Assembly (NCBI GenBank): GCA_005793785.1
Contig: SXPW01000078.1
Coordinates: 1 to 21,471 of the forward strand
Length of the DNA: 21,471 nt
Source: Actinomycetota bacterium
GTDB taxonomy: Bacteria; Actinomycetota; Acidimicrobiia; Acidimicrobiales; Ilumatobacteraceae
Direction: 5' to 3'
Of the stretch, positions 14,273 through 21,471 are shown piece after piece (the first letter of the stretch is position 1; every line of letters begins with the position of its first letter). The position numbers and the translations under genes were made by a program. Under the pieces are notes generated by a model. The model was not told where the DNA came from and ran no database searches. It worked only from the letters and a program-made list of their open reading frames with translations.

Positions 14273-15094
14273 ATGGCCATTACCGAGCATCCGGGCGTCA
14301 CCAAATCCATCGATGGAGTTCCCCTCGTTCCCAAGGAACTCATCGACATCGGTCCCCAGCCGACGCGCTCGATCGAAGAGGAGCGCCAGGAACGAAAACA
14401 AAAACTCGCCGGCGCTCTACGCATCTTCGGACGACTTGGCTTCGGTGAAGGTGTGGCCGGACACATCACGGTGCGCGATCCGGAGTTTCCCGACCATTTC
14501 TGGGTGAATCCGTTCGCACGCAGTTTCCGCCTGATGCGGGTCTCCGATCTGATCCTCGTCAACCACGATGGTGACGTCGTGTACGGCAATCAGCCGGTCA
14601 ATCGCGCGGCGTTCTGTATTCATGCCGCCATACACCAGGCTCGGCCCGACGTGGTCTCGGCTGCCCACGCCCACACCGTGTACGGCAAGGCATGGGCGGC
14701 GCTCGGACGTCGACTCGACCCGATCACCCAGGACAGTTGCTACTTCTACGACGACCACGTGGTCATCGCCGAGCAGGGTGGCGCCGTGGTGATGGAGCCG
14801 GCTGCCGGACGGGAAATTGCTGCCAAGTTCCCCACCGGAAAAGCGGCGATACACCAGAACCACGGGCTCTTCACGGTCGGTGCGACGGTTGACGCTGCCG
14901 CCTATTGGTTCCTCTCGATGGAACGAACGTGCATGGCCCAGATCATGGCGGAGTCCGTCGGAACTCCGAAGTTGATCCCCCACGAGATGGCGGAGTACAC
15001 GCGCAACCTCACCGCCCACCCGCTGGCTGGCTGGCTGAACTTCCAGCCGTTGTGGCAGGAGATCTGTCGCACCGACCCGGAATTGTTCGACTGA
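14273..15094 (+). CDS. Class II aldolase/adducin family protein
   Basis: The 273-residue product has the class II aldolase/adducin head fold. An N-terminal helix pair (RQERKQKLAGALRIFGRLG) leads into GEGVAGHITVRDPE (58-71), the phosphate/backbone loop of the family. Metal ligands are AHAHT (H132, H134) and HQNHG (H194-H197). The acidic residue that acts as catalytic base in fuculose aldolase is not obvious; the corresponding stretch reads FCIHAAIH. This favours the broad adducin-like group over a classical sugar-phosphate aldolase, and no substrate can be named. It starts at ATG 14273 next to a leaderless-type promoter. Its end may overlap the transporter that follows. Confidence 0.88.
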   Translation: MAITEHPGVTKSIDGVPLVPKELIDIGPQPTRSIEEERQERKQKLAGALRIFGRLGFGEGVAGHITVRDPEFPDHFWVNPFARSFRLMRVSDLILVNHDGDVVYGNQPVNRAAFCIHAAIHQARPDVVSAAHAHTVYGKAWAALGRRLDPITQDSCYFYDDHVVIAEQGGAVVMEPAAGREIAAKFPTGKAAIHQNHGLFTVGATVDAAAYWFLSMERTCMAQIMAESVGTPKLIPHEMAEYTRNLTAHPLAGWLNFQPLWQEICRTDPELFD

Positions 15095-15128
15095 AGTCCT
15101 CGCGCAATCCGCTCAATACCGCGCCACC

Positions 15129-15133
15129 GGAGG
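15129..15133 (+). promoter_or_regulatory. Shine-Dalgarno GGAGG favouring GTG 15142
   Basis: GGAGG lies 8 nt before GTG 15142, an ideal spacing. It also encodes part of the PPEAL stretch in the same frame, so it could be coding sequence if an upstream start is used. Confidence 0.45.
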
Positions 15134-15141
15134 CGCTGTTC

Positions 15142-15951
15142 GTGTTGTCGGGAATCAGTCAATACGTCGGCGCCGTCATTGCGGTGCGGCTCTTCGAACG
15201 ACTGTCACCCGCGCCATCGGCCTGGTTCAGGGTGATCGGGGCCGCTTTCTGGTTGTTGATCTTCTCCGCCGGAAACCTTCGTCGACACGGACGTTTCACC
15301 CGACCCCAACTCAAGGCGGCGGCGCTCTTCGGTGTCGCCACGGCCTTCATGAACCTCACCTTTTACATGGCAATCGATCGACTCGACCTTGGCAAGGGAG
15401 TGGCGATCGAATTCATCGGTCCCATCACCGTTGCGGCACTCACCACACGTACCAAGCGCAACGCCGTTGCCCTTCTGCTCGCCGCAATTGGTGTCGTGGT
15501 GTTGTCGGGAATCGAGATCGATAAAGAGCCGCTCGGTTTGTTCTTCATCTTCCTCGCCGCATTGTTCTGGGGCGTCTACATCGTCCTCGGTGCGCGTGTC
15601 GCGAACTACGACCGCGGCGTCGCGGGTTTGGGAATCGGGCTGGCCATCGGCGCAGTGTCGATTGCTCCGTTCGGAATTCCGGGAAGTGGTCCGGCGTGGA
15701 ACAGTCCGTCGTTGATCGGATGGTGTCTCCTGGTCGGACTCTTCTCGAACGCCATCGCGTACGGGATCGACCAGTACACGCTGCGGCGAATACCCGTGCG
15801 CAGATTCTCCATCCTTCTCGCACTACTTCCGGTCACGGCGACCGTGTTCGGTTTCCTGTTCCTCGAGCAGACACCTTCGACGATGGATCTCGTCGGAATC
15901 GTACTCGTGCTCATTGGTGTCATCGTGCAGCAGCGCGAAGTCCTGCCGTAG
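15142..15951 (+). CDS. EamA/RhtA-type drug/metabolite transporter
   Basis: From GTG 15142 the product is a 269-residue inner-membrane protein made of about ten hydrophobic segments in two EamA repeats. Landmarks are the first helix SGISQYVGAVIAVRLF, FMNLTFYMAIDRLDLGKGVAIEFIGP in the first repeat, and YGIDQYTLRRIPVRRFSILLALLPVTATVFGFLFL in the second. These are typical of the RhtA group of amino-acid and metabolite exporters; the substrate is unknown. The start is uncertain: the frame is open upstream to GTG 15052, which would overlap the aldolase gene by 43 nt and add a 30-residue N-terminus including APPEAL, a motif I recall from related exporters. GGAGG supports 15142. The stop TAG is part of a -10-like box for the next gene. 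Confidence 0.85.
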   Translation: MLSGISQYVGAVIAVRLFERLSPAPSAWFRVIGAAFWLLIFSAGNLRRHGRFTRPQLKAAALFGVATAFMNLTFYMAIDRLDLGKGVAIEFIGPITVAALTTRTKRNAVALLLAAIGVVVLSGIEIDKEPLGLFFIFLAALFWGVYIVLGARVANYDRGVAGLGIGLAIGAVSIAPFGIPGSGPAWNSPSLIGWCLLVGLFSNAIAYGIDQYTLRRIPVRRFSILLALLPVTATVFGFLFLEQTPSTMDLVGIVLVLIGVIVQQREVLP

Positions 15952-15954
15952 ACT
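15949..15954 (+). promoter_or_regulatory. Candidate -10 box (TAGACT) for the SpoIID/SGNH gene
   Basis: TAGACT (TANNNT) begins with the stop codon of the EamA gene and would give a leader of roughly 30 nt before ATG 15990. Confidence 0.3.
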
Positions 15955-15970
15955 TTCGGTAAGCGGGCGA

Positions 15971-15975
15971 AGGAG
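15971..15975 (+). promoter_or_regulatory. Shine-Dalgarno AGGAG for the SpoIID/SGNH gene
   Basis: AGGAG within GAAGGAGAG lies 14 nt before ATG 15990. The spacing is long, but no other start codon in frame is nearer. Confidence 0.4.
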
Positions 15976-15989
15976 AGTTCTACTTCACC

Positions 15990-18347
15990 ATGCATTCCCC
16001 CACATTGCAGCGGTCGTTCGCTGTCGGCATCGTTGCCCTCCTCGTTTCGTTGCTGGCGCCCGTGCCGAAACCCGTCGATGCGGCGGAAGGTCAACTTCCC
16101 GCCGCATACCTCATTTACGGTCGCGGCTACGGTCACGGTCGCGGACTGAGTCAGTACGGCTCGTACGGATGGGCCACGACGCACGGTTGGTCGTGGCAGC
16201 AGGTCCTCGACTTCTATTACGGCGGTGCCACCGGCAACGTCGTGGCACCGATCGACAACCCCAACGACACCATTCGGGTATGGCTCAGCGCTATGGGCAC
16301 CTACCAAACCGGTGTCGTCGCCGACGTTCAGAACGCCCTGGTCCTCGAGGACCCGGTGCCGGGTCGCGTGTGGACGTCGCTGGTCGCGCGCGAAGTGAGC
16401 GAGAAGGTGTACCGAGTGTGGGGATCCACCACTCGTCGCTGCTCGTTACCCAGCCAGGATCCCGTTTCCGTTGGATTCGAATTGATCGGTGACGTTGCCG
16501 ATGGGGTGTCATTCACCACCCAGGTCGGTCAAGATCCTGCCGCAGCACCGACTCAGACCATCGGATTGTGCGAGCCAAAGTCCGACAAGGCCCACCGGGT
16601 TCGCTACTACCGCGGACTCATTCGGGCGATGAACAACTCGCGCAACGAGAATCGAACCATCAACATCACCACGATGGAGAGTTACCTGCGTGGTGTCGTT
16701 CCACGCGAATCCCCCGCTTCGTGGGGCGATGTCGCGGGAGGTGCCGGCATGAATGCACTTCGTGCCCAAGCAGTAGCCGCGCGCAGTTATGCAGCGACCG
16801 AGAACCGCTACGCGGGATTGGCCAATACCTGTGACACGCAGGATTGCCAGGTGTACCTCGGAGCGGCGCTTCGCGAAGGTGTGAGCGAACAGCCATACAG
16901 CCTCGAGGATCCTCGCACCGACGCAGCGATCGCCGAGACAGCGGGCGTGGTCGTTCGCGCACGCAACGGCAGCGTCGTACGAACGGAGTTCTCGTCCAGC
17001 AACGGCGGCCGTACTGCAGGTGGTGTCTTCACGGCGCAGGCCGACCCTGGTGACCTCGCCGCGAACTCTTCCCTCATGACGTGGACGCGAAGCGTGAGCG
17101 CAACGCAACTGCAGCAGAAGTACCCGCAGATCGGTACCTTGACGTCGATCACCACCACCCACGACGGTCTCGGTGGTGACTGGAACGGATATACGACCGA
17201 GGTCGCCATCTCGGGCACGAGCGGCAACGTGAAGATGTCCGGTTGGGCGTTTCGAACCGCGCTCGGACTGCCGGCGCCGTGGTACGGAGTCACCCCGGTG
17301 TACCCCGCCGAATTCGAAGCAGCACCGGTGGGACGCGTGCTACTCATCGGCGACTCCATCGGGGCCAGCATCACCACCGAATTTGCGAGCATCGTGTCGC
17401 CCGCGTATCAGAACGTCGACTTCCAAGCGGTGCCCAACCGTTGTCTCGTCGGCTCGGCGTGCGTCGAGCCCTCGATTGGCTTGCCGGACGCCCCCGCCGT
17501 GATCAATGCACTCACATCGGACACCATGCCGACGATTGCGGTACTGCAACTCGGCTACAACGACTCCCCCTCAACGTTCGCCCAGGACATCGATCAGGTC
17601 GTAACGGCACTCAATGCTCGCGCCGTTCAACGGATAATCTTCGTGAATCTCTCCACACGACGGGCGTCGGTCGACTACAACGGCTCGAACGCAGCGTTGG
17701 CCGCGGCGACCCAGCGGTATCCGAACGTCACCGTGCTCGACTGGAACACGTACAGTGCAGGTCCCGACAAGACCCGTTGGTTCAGCGATTCGGTGCACCT
17801 CACCAACACCGGTCGCGTGGAATTCGCGCTGTTCCTCCGCAATCAATTGGACGAGTTGCGGCGCGCCGGTCTCATCACCGTGGGGAGTGGCGGCATCATC
17901 CCCATGGCCGTCCCGATGACCATCGGTGAACGGGGCGAACCCATCAAGGTGCTTCAGACTGCACTGAACGTTGCACTCGGCTTGAAGAAGAAGCAACGAA
18001 TCGTCATGGACGGCGCGTTCGGAAAAGGAACCGTTGCAGCGGTGAAAAAATTCGAGGAGGCAGCGGGTCTCCCCATTGACGGAGTCGCCGACGAACAAGT
18101 CATCGCCGCACTGGGGATCGACCACACCACCTTCACCTTCACGCAAGGTGCGAAGCACACCTCCGTGGTGTCCGTTCAGAAGGCGCTTTCCAACGTGTTG
18201 AAGATCAAGGTTGCAGCCGACGGCATCTTCGGCAGCGGTACCGCCAAGACGGTCTCACGTTTCCAGAAATCGGTGGGACTCAAACCGACCGGGGTCGTGG
18301 ACCGCACCACATGGATGGCGCTCCTCAGCGCTTCGGCACAGCGCTAG
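15990..18347 (+). CDS. Exported SpoIID/LytB-like protein fused to an SGNH hydrolase and two peptidoglycan-binding domains
   Basis: The 785-residue protein begins with a signal peptide (hydrophobic core VGIVALLVSLLAPV, cleavage near AAEG). Residues about 40-430 form a SpoIID/LytB-like domain: GYGHGRGLSQYGSYGWA (46-62), YLRGVVPRESPASW (232-245), ALRAQAVAARSYA (256-268) and EFSSSNGGRT (333-342). In Bacillus, SpoIID is a lytic transglycosylase that cleaves denuded glycan strands. Residues about 447-625 form an SGNH/GDSL hydrolase with GDSIG (Ser456), LGYND (Asn524) and the DxxH dyad SDSVH (Asp600, His603). Residues about 643-710 and 714-783 are two PG_binding_1 repeats, each with a DGxFGxGT core (674-681, 744-751). 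It should act in the cell wall, cutting glycan and possibly removing acyl groups (inference). It converges on glfT2. Confidence 0.92.
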   Translation: MHSPTLQRSFAVGIVALLVSLLAPVPKPVDAAEGQLPAAYLIYGRGYGHGRGLSQYGSYGWATTHGWSWQQVLDFYYGGATGNVVAPIDNPNDTIRVWLSAMGTYQTGVVADVQNALVLEDPVPGRVWTSLVAREVSEKVYRVWGSTTRRCSLPSQDPVSVGFELIGDVADGVSFTTQVGQDPAAAPTQTIGLCEPKSDKAHRVRYYRGLIRAMNNSRNENRTINITTMESYLRGVVPRESPASWGDVAGGAGMNALRAQAVAARSYAATENRYAGLANTCDTQDCQVYLGAALREGVSEQPYSLEDPRTDAAIAETAGVVVRARNGSVVRTEFSSSNGGRTAGGVFTAQADPGDLAANSSLMTWTRSVSATQLQQKYPQIGTLTSITTTHDGLGGDWNGYTTEVAISGTSGNVKMSGWAFRTALGLPAPWYGVTPVYPAEFEAAPVGRVLLIGDSIGASITTEFASIVSPAYQNVDFQAVPNRCLVGSACVEPSIGLPDAPAVINALTSDTMPTIAVLQLGYNDSPSTFAQDIDQVVTALNARAVQRIIFVNLSTRRASVDYNGSNAALAAATQRYPNVTVLDWNTYSAGPDKTRWFSDSVHLTNTGRVEFALFLRNQLDELRRAGLITVGSGGIIPMAVPMTIGERGEPIKVLQTALNVALGLKKKQRIVMDGAFGKGTVAAVKKFEEAAGLPIDGVADEQVIAALGIDHTTFTFTQGAKHTSVVSVQKALSNVLKIKVAADGIFGSGTAKTVSRFQKSVGLKPTGVVDRTTWMALLSASAQR

Positions 18348-18393
18348 CTCAGGGACACAGCGCTAGCTCGGGAACACAGCGCTAGCTCGGGCG
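18337..18393. repeat. Three tandem copies of a 19-bp unit at the junction of two converging genes
   Basis: Copies at 18337-18355, 18356-18374 and 18375-18393 share CACAGCGCTAGCTC followed by a variable AGGGA, GGGAA or GGGCG; a decayed fourth CACTGCGCTG follows. The embedded palindrome GCTAGC reads TAG on both strands. The first copy supplies the stop of the SpoIID/SGNH gene (18345-18347) and the third copy supplies the stop of glfT2 (18382-18384, minus strand). AGCGCT in neighbouring copies could pair to form weak hairpins. Confidence 0.9.
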
Positions 18394-20160
18394 CACTGCG
18401 CTGACGCCATCGAATCGTCGCTGCCACGCCGCATCGCTGACCAAATCCGGATAGGCGGCACGGTACTCACGCTTCAGCCGACCGTAGTTTCTCGCCAACT
18501 CCCACAACACGTCGACGACATCGCGCCACAGCGCGGTGAAACGGACCCAATCGCGCGAACACACGAAGCCCTCGGGCAACCGATCGTGCCGATAGAGAAT
18601 GCGCTCGTGACGAACCGCCAATCCAACGGCCCGCGAATCGATTGGAGCGGTACGCAACGTGCCGCTGCGGAGGAATTTCGGGAGGAGGAAACCCCCGAGC
18701 AACGGCAACGACAAGATGAATCCGACGAGACGAACAAGTTTCGGTCGCGGAGTCGAAATGACGATCGAGCCGAGTTCGGGTGAGAGGGGTGCCGGCTTTT
18801 CCTCGGTGACGCGACGAAGCTCGTCGTGCAGCGCGGTGTGATCCACTTCCGCCAGGGCTCGGGGGCCCGCCAGGTACGCCCGCATTCCTCGAATCATGTA
18901 TTCGGTACTCGCATATCGAAATCCAAACAGGTTGCGGAAGCTCAATGCAAGGAATCGCCGGGCCAGGTGCCACCACCGGTGGCGGTCGAACACCAAGGTG
19001 TCGATCGTGGCGAAATTTCGCATCTCGTAGAACAACGACGATGGGTTGTTCTTCAGGTGGAAGTCGGCGTGCCACACCGCAACACCGTTCAGCGTCACCG
19101 TGTGACGACCGGTGTGCATCAATCCGAACGCCACGTCGTCGCCTCGCACGAAGACGGGCAGCGGGTTGTCGTTCGTGACGTCGATCGGGAACGCCGTGTA
19201 CCACCACGCCGAGTAGGCGAACCGCTGTTCCCGCGCATCGCGAAGCACGAGGCGTCGGTCGCGGAGATCGTCCTCCTGACCGAGTGCCCGTAACGGGTAC
19301 AACGACCGCCAGAGATACCTGCTACCCGCCTCGAACTGCATCCATTGGCGTTCCTCGCTCAACATTGCGCCGTGCACGCACAATTTTGGATCCCGCGCAT
19401 ACGAGAACAATGCCACCGTACGCACCAGCGATTCCGTCTCGAGGTTGATGTCGTCGTCCATGAACAGCACGTGCGACGCCCATCCTTCACGTCGCAGCCA
19501 CATGAGACCTCGCGCGAATCCACCCGCACCACCGAGATTGCGGTTCGGAATGACGGTGAGGTCGTCGCTCGGTGGTTCACGGAAGTCGACGTTGTTGGCA
19601 TTGTCGACCACCAGTATCCGGACTCGACCACGCAGGTCGTCGAGCGATCGCACGAGTCCGAGCACCTTCTTTACCGTTGGTATCACGTAGTCCTGCCGAT
19701 TGAACGTGGTGATGGAGAGATTGAGCCGCACCTCACGGCTGCGCACGGTGTCCGTTCGCCATTCCACTCGGTGCACCTCGCACTGCCCAGTTGCAACGAC
19801 GCGAACGAACAACACTCCGTGCTCGGAGTGCCGTAGTGAGCCAAGGTGGAGGTCCACCGACGGCTCCGACAAATCGGCGGAGGCGATCACCTGCTCGCGC
19901 CCACGGGCCATCGACACCACTTCCGCTCGCCCGCTGCCACTGGCGAACACCCTCGCAGTCAGGACGTCCACGTTCGTGAGACGTCGCCACCGTCCGGCGT
20001 GGAACATTCCGAACGTCGTGTCGAAGGACAGCACGGCGTCCGACGAGAGGCGTGCAACCGCATCATCCCGGTTGATTGCACCCGACTCGCGCACATACAG
20101 CAACGGTTCGGCCATGTCCCGTGCGGGCAGCAGCGATCGCTGCAGGAGAGTCGAGGTCAC
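18382..20160 (-). CDS. glfT2: Galactofuranosyltransferase GlfT2-like (GT2 family)
   Basis: This 592-residue protein aligns by motif with mycobacterial GlfT2, which polymerises the galactan of arabinogalactan from UDP-galactofuranose at the inner face of the membrane. It has an N-terminal beta-sandwich domain (about 1-140), then the GT-A domain: LSITTFNR (148-155), NRNLGGAGGFARGL (207-219; GlfT2 has PNLGGSGGYSR), the metal site LFMDDDINLE (DDD at 235-237), VFVRGDDVAFG (D341, D342; GlfT2 has IKWDDADYG) and VWHADFH (H364). The C-terminal helical part carries one hydrophobic stretch LVGFILSLPLLGGFLLP. GTG 20160 is preferred because MTSTLLQRSLLP resembles the GlfT2 N-terminus and because it starts 8 nt after glf. 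ATG 20229 would overlap glf. The stop lies in the tandem repeat. Confidence 0.9.
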   Translation of the reverse strand: MTSTLLQRSLLPARDMAEPLLYVRESGAINRDDAVARLSSDAVLSFDTTFGMFHAGRWRRLTNVDVLTARVFASGSGRAEVVSMARGREQVIASADLSEPSVDLHLGSLRHSEHGVLFVRVVATGQCEVHRVEWRTDTVRSREVRLNLSITTFNRQDYVIPTVKKVLGLVRSLDDLRGRVRILVVDNANNVDFREPPSDDLTVIPNRNLGGAGGFARGLMWLRREGWASHVLFMDDDINLETESLVRTVALFSYARDPKLCVHGAMLSEERQWMQFEAGSRYLWRSLYPLRALGQEDDLRDRRLVLRDAREQRFAYSAWWYTAFPIDVTNDNPLPVFVRGDDVAFGLMHTGRHTVTLNGVAVWHADFHLKNNPSSLFYEMRNFATIDTLVFDRHRWWHLARRFLALSFRNLFGFRYASTEYMIRGMRAYLAGPRALAEVDHTALHDELRRVTEEKPAPLSPELGSIVISTPRPKLVRLVGFILSLPLLGGFLLPKFLRSGTLRTAPIDSRAVGLAVRHERILYRHDRLPEGFVCSRDWVRFTALWRDVVDVLWELARNYGRLKREYRAAYPDLVSDAAWQRRFDGVSAVRPS

Positions 20161-20167
20161 CGCGCCA

Positions 20168-21319
20168 TCATCCGAGCGGGTCGACGACGAACGACGGAGG
20201 AGGGGTGCCGGCTGCGAGAGCCGCTCCAACGACGTGAGCCGTCTTCAACGCCTCGTGAATCGTCACATCCATGTCCAGATAACGGTAGGTGCCGAGACGT
20301 CCGAGGAAGGTGACTCCAGATTCGGCGCGCGCCAGCTCCACGTATTCCAGGAGTTGCGCCTTCTCCTGCACGAGGCGAACGGGATAATACGGAGTATCGC
20401 GTTCACCACACAGGCGACTGAATTCCCGATAGATCACCGACGAGTTGTGCGACTCCCACGGCGCAAAGTGTTTGTGTTCCGTGATGCGGGTGAAGGGCAC
20501 CGCGGCGTCGCAATAGTTGACCACGGGGCAACCCTGAAAATCGCCGGCCACGACCTCGGGTTCGAAGTCGAGCGTTCGGTACGCGAGTCTCCCATGTTCG
20601 AACTCGAAGTAGGCGTCGATTGGTCCACTCCAAAACGCGTGGTCGAACGTGCCGAGCCGCGCTCGTGAACACCGAGTGGCGAGGTGCACCGATACGTTCG
20701 GATGATCGAGGATCGCCTCCACGATCGGCGTGTAGCCGTGTTCGGGTATCCCTTGATACGGATGGTTGAAGTACGAATCATCCGCGGTGAACCGAAGCGG
20801 CAGTCGCGCCAGGATGCTCGCAGGTAATTCCTTGGGATCCACTCCCCATTGCTTGCGGGTGTAACCGGCAAAGAATGCCTCGTACAGTTCCCGACCCACC
20901 AATTTGAGGGCCTGCTCCTCGAACGACGTCGGATGCTCGATGCTCGATTCGGCACGCGCGGCGACGAATCGCTCGGCTTCCTGCGAATCCATTGTCGTTC
21001 CGAAGAACGCATTGATCAGCCCGAGGTTCATCGGCATCTGATACGCCTGCTCCCCCACTATCGCCCGAACCCGATGGCGATACGGCTTGAACGTACCGAA
21101 GCGCTGCACGTACCTCCACACCTCTTCGTGTTGCGTGTGGAAGATGTGCGGACCGTAGACGTGCACCATGACCCCGGTCTCGTGTCGCTTGGTATGACAA
21201 TTGCCCCCCACATGGTCGCGTGATTCGAACACCTCGACGTGATTCCCTGCTTCGGCAAACTCGCGCGCCACGACGGCACCCGAGAATCCTGCGCCGACGA
21301 CGGCAATGCTCAGCGGCAC
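20168..21319 (-). CDS. glf: UDP-galactopyranose mutase (Glf)
   Basis: This 383-residue flavoenzyme converts UDP-galactopyranose to UDP-galactofuranose, the donor used by GlfT2, whose gene follows 8 nt downstream in the same order as Rv3809c-Rv3808c of M. tuberculosis. It starts with an FAD-binding VVGAGFSGAVVA (7-18), then VFESRDHVGGNCHT and VYGPHIFHT, which lines the active site. The middle carries GYTRKQWG and LPLRFTADDSYFNHPYQGIPEHGYT. The C-terminus ends LGRLGTYRYLDMD, with the sugar- and flavin-contacting region typical of bacterial UGM. The length is normal. It begins at GTG 21319, which is 10 nt after a TAG closing an upstream frame, so it is probably part of a longer operon that continues beyond the window. 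Confidence 0.97.
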   Translation of the reverse strand: MPLSIAVVGAGFSGAVVAREFAEAGNHVEVFESRDHVGGNCHTKRHETGVMVHVYGPHIFHTQHEEVWRYVQRFGTFKPYRHRVRAIVGEQAYQMPMNLGLINAFFGTTMDSQEAERFVAARAESSIEHPTSFEEQALKLVGRELYEAFFAGYTRKQWGVDPKELPASILARLPLRFTADDSYFNHPYQGIPEHGYTPIVEAILDHPNVSVHLATRCSRARLGTFDHAFWSGPIDAYFEFEHGRLAYRTLDFEPEVVAGDFQGCPVVNYCDAAVPFTRITEHKHFAPWESHNSSVIYREFSRLCGERDTPYYPVRLVQEKAQLLEYVELARAESGVTFLGRLGTYRYLDMDVTIHEALKTAHVVGAALAAGTPPPSFVVDPLG

Positions 21320-21329
21320 GCGCTCAATG

Positions 21330-21392
21330 CTACGAGTTGAGGAGTCGACGATTCGGGACGAGACGCGCGATCAACTCATCCACGGCGCGCAT
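21330..21392 (-). other. Continuation in another frame, possibly the true C-terminus of the upstream gene
   Basis: In the frame offset by -1, the minus strand reads MRAVDELIARLVPNRRLLNS before TAG at 21330-21332, only 10 nt from the glf start. It looks like an ordinary amphipathic C-terminal helix with G/C-rich third positions. Either it belongs to the gene at 21371-21471 through a frameshift, or it is chance. Confidence 0.4.
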
Positions 21393-21471
21393 GCACCATC
21401 GAGATCCCGCAGTTGAATACGGTCGCGGTTCTCGTAGGTGACGTCGTTGTCGGAATCCTTGCGCAGGTTGA
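21371..21471 (-). CDS. C-terminal end of an unrecognised gene upstream of glf (partial)
   Basis: From the window edge the minus strand reads NLRKDSDNDVTYENRDRIQL and continues RDLDGACAPWMS before a TGA at 21371-21373. Third codon positions are strongly G/C, as in real genes here. I do not recognise the family from this fragment. The last few residues may be an artefact of a frame change, because another frame continues in a more protein-like way (see 21330-21392). Confidence 0.5.
   Translation of the reverse strand, partial: NLRKDSDNDVTYENRDRIQLRDLDGACAPWMS

Noticed and set aside
13207..14448. Long open frame (+) opposite the mutase gene
   Set aside because: It runs through the mutase, the divergent promoter region and the start of the aldolase gene, and resembles no protein family. 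It is an antisense artefact.
18337..18393. CRISPR-like array
   Set aside because: The units are directly tandem with no spacers and there are no cas genes; it is a short tandem repeat.
1..21471. Mobile elements, defence systems, biosynthetic gene cluster
   Set aside because: I found no transposase, integrase, restriction or toxin genes, tRNA-flanked insertion or modular synthase, and gene spacing and codon style look uniform.

Overview
The window is a densely packed, high-G+C chromosomal stretch of an actinobacterium. Three things point there: a mycothiol S-conjugate amidase (Mca), the actinobacterial form of DapD, and a Glf/GlfT2 galactofuran pair of the kind known from mycobacterial cell walls. 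The F420-type luciferase-like oxidoreductase, the split methylmalonyl-CoA mutase and the small SCP2-like protein make an Acidimicrobiia-like lineage my best guess, but that is inference. I see no rRNA, tRNA, CRISPR, transposase or phage gene. All intergenic gaps are under 100 bp.

Layout. Positions 1-3810 hold housekeeping and detoxification genes: a partial F420-type oxidoreductase (-), a nuclease lipoprotein and a ChbG/YdjC deacetylase (+), an SCP2-like mini-protein coupled to mca (-), and a PEBP-family lipoprotein (+) closed by a hairpin. Positions 3858-6955 hold a PAS-GGDEF-EAL cyclic-di-GMP protein (+) meeting a LytR-CpsA-Psr ligase (-) tail to tail. Positions 7003-12599 are a metabolic block: birA is divergent from the biotin-dependent acyl-CoA carboxylase alpha chain, its likely substrate, followed by lysS, dapD and a nitroreductase on the same strand. 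Positions 12631-15951 hold a B12-free methylmalonyl-CoA mutase large subunit (-), divergent from a class II aldolase/adducin protein and an EamA transporter (+). Positions 15990-21471 are a cell-envelope block: a SpoIID + SGNH + double peptidoglycan-binding exported protein (+) facing a glf-glfT2 operon (-), with the end of another gene upstream of glf at the window edge.

How it fits together. The LCP ligase, Glf, GlfT2 and the SpoIID/SGNH protein all suit a peptidoglycan-linked galactan envelope. BirA can biotinylate the carboxylase beside it. The carboxylase and the mutase belong to the propionyl-CoA / methylmalonyl-CoA family of reactions, although the carboxylase substrate cannot be read from sequence. 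DapD makes the lysine/DAP precursor and overlaps lysS, whose product charges tRNA with lysine.

The points most worth a second look are: a mutase with His where the catalytic Tyr89 is expected; a three-activity SpoIID/SGNH/PG-binding fusion; a triplicated 19-bp unit that supplies the stop codons of two converging genes; PAS coding that extends upstream of any normal start codon; a probable frameshift at the right edge; and repeated leaderless-type -10 boxes just upstream of start codons.
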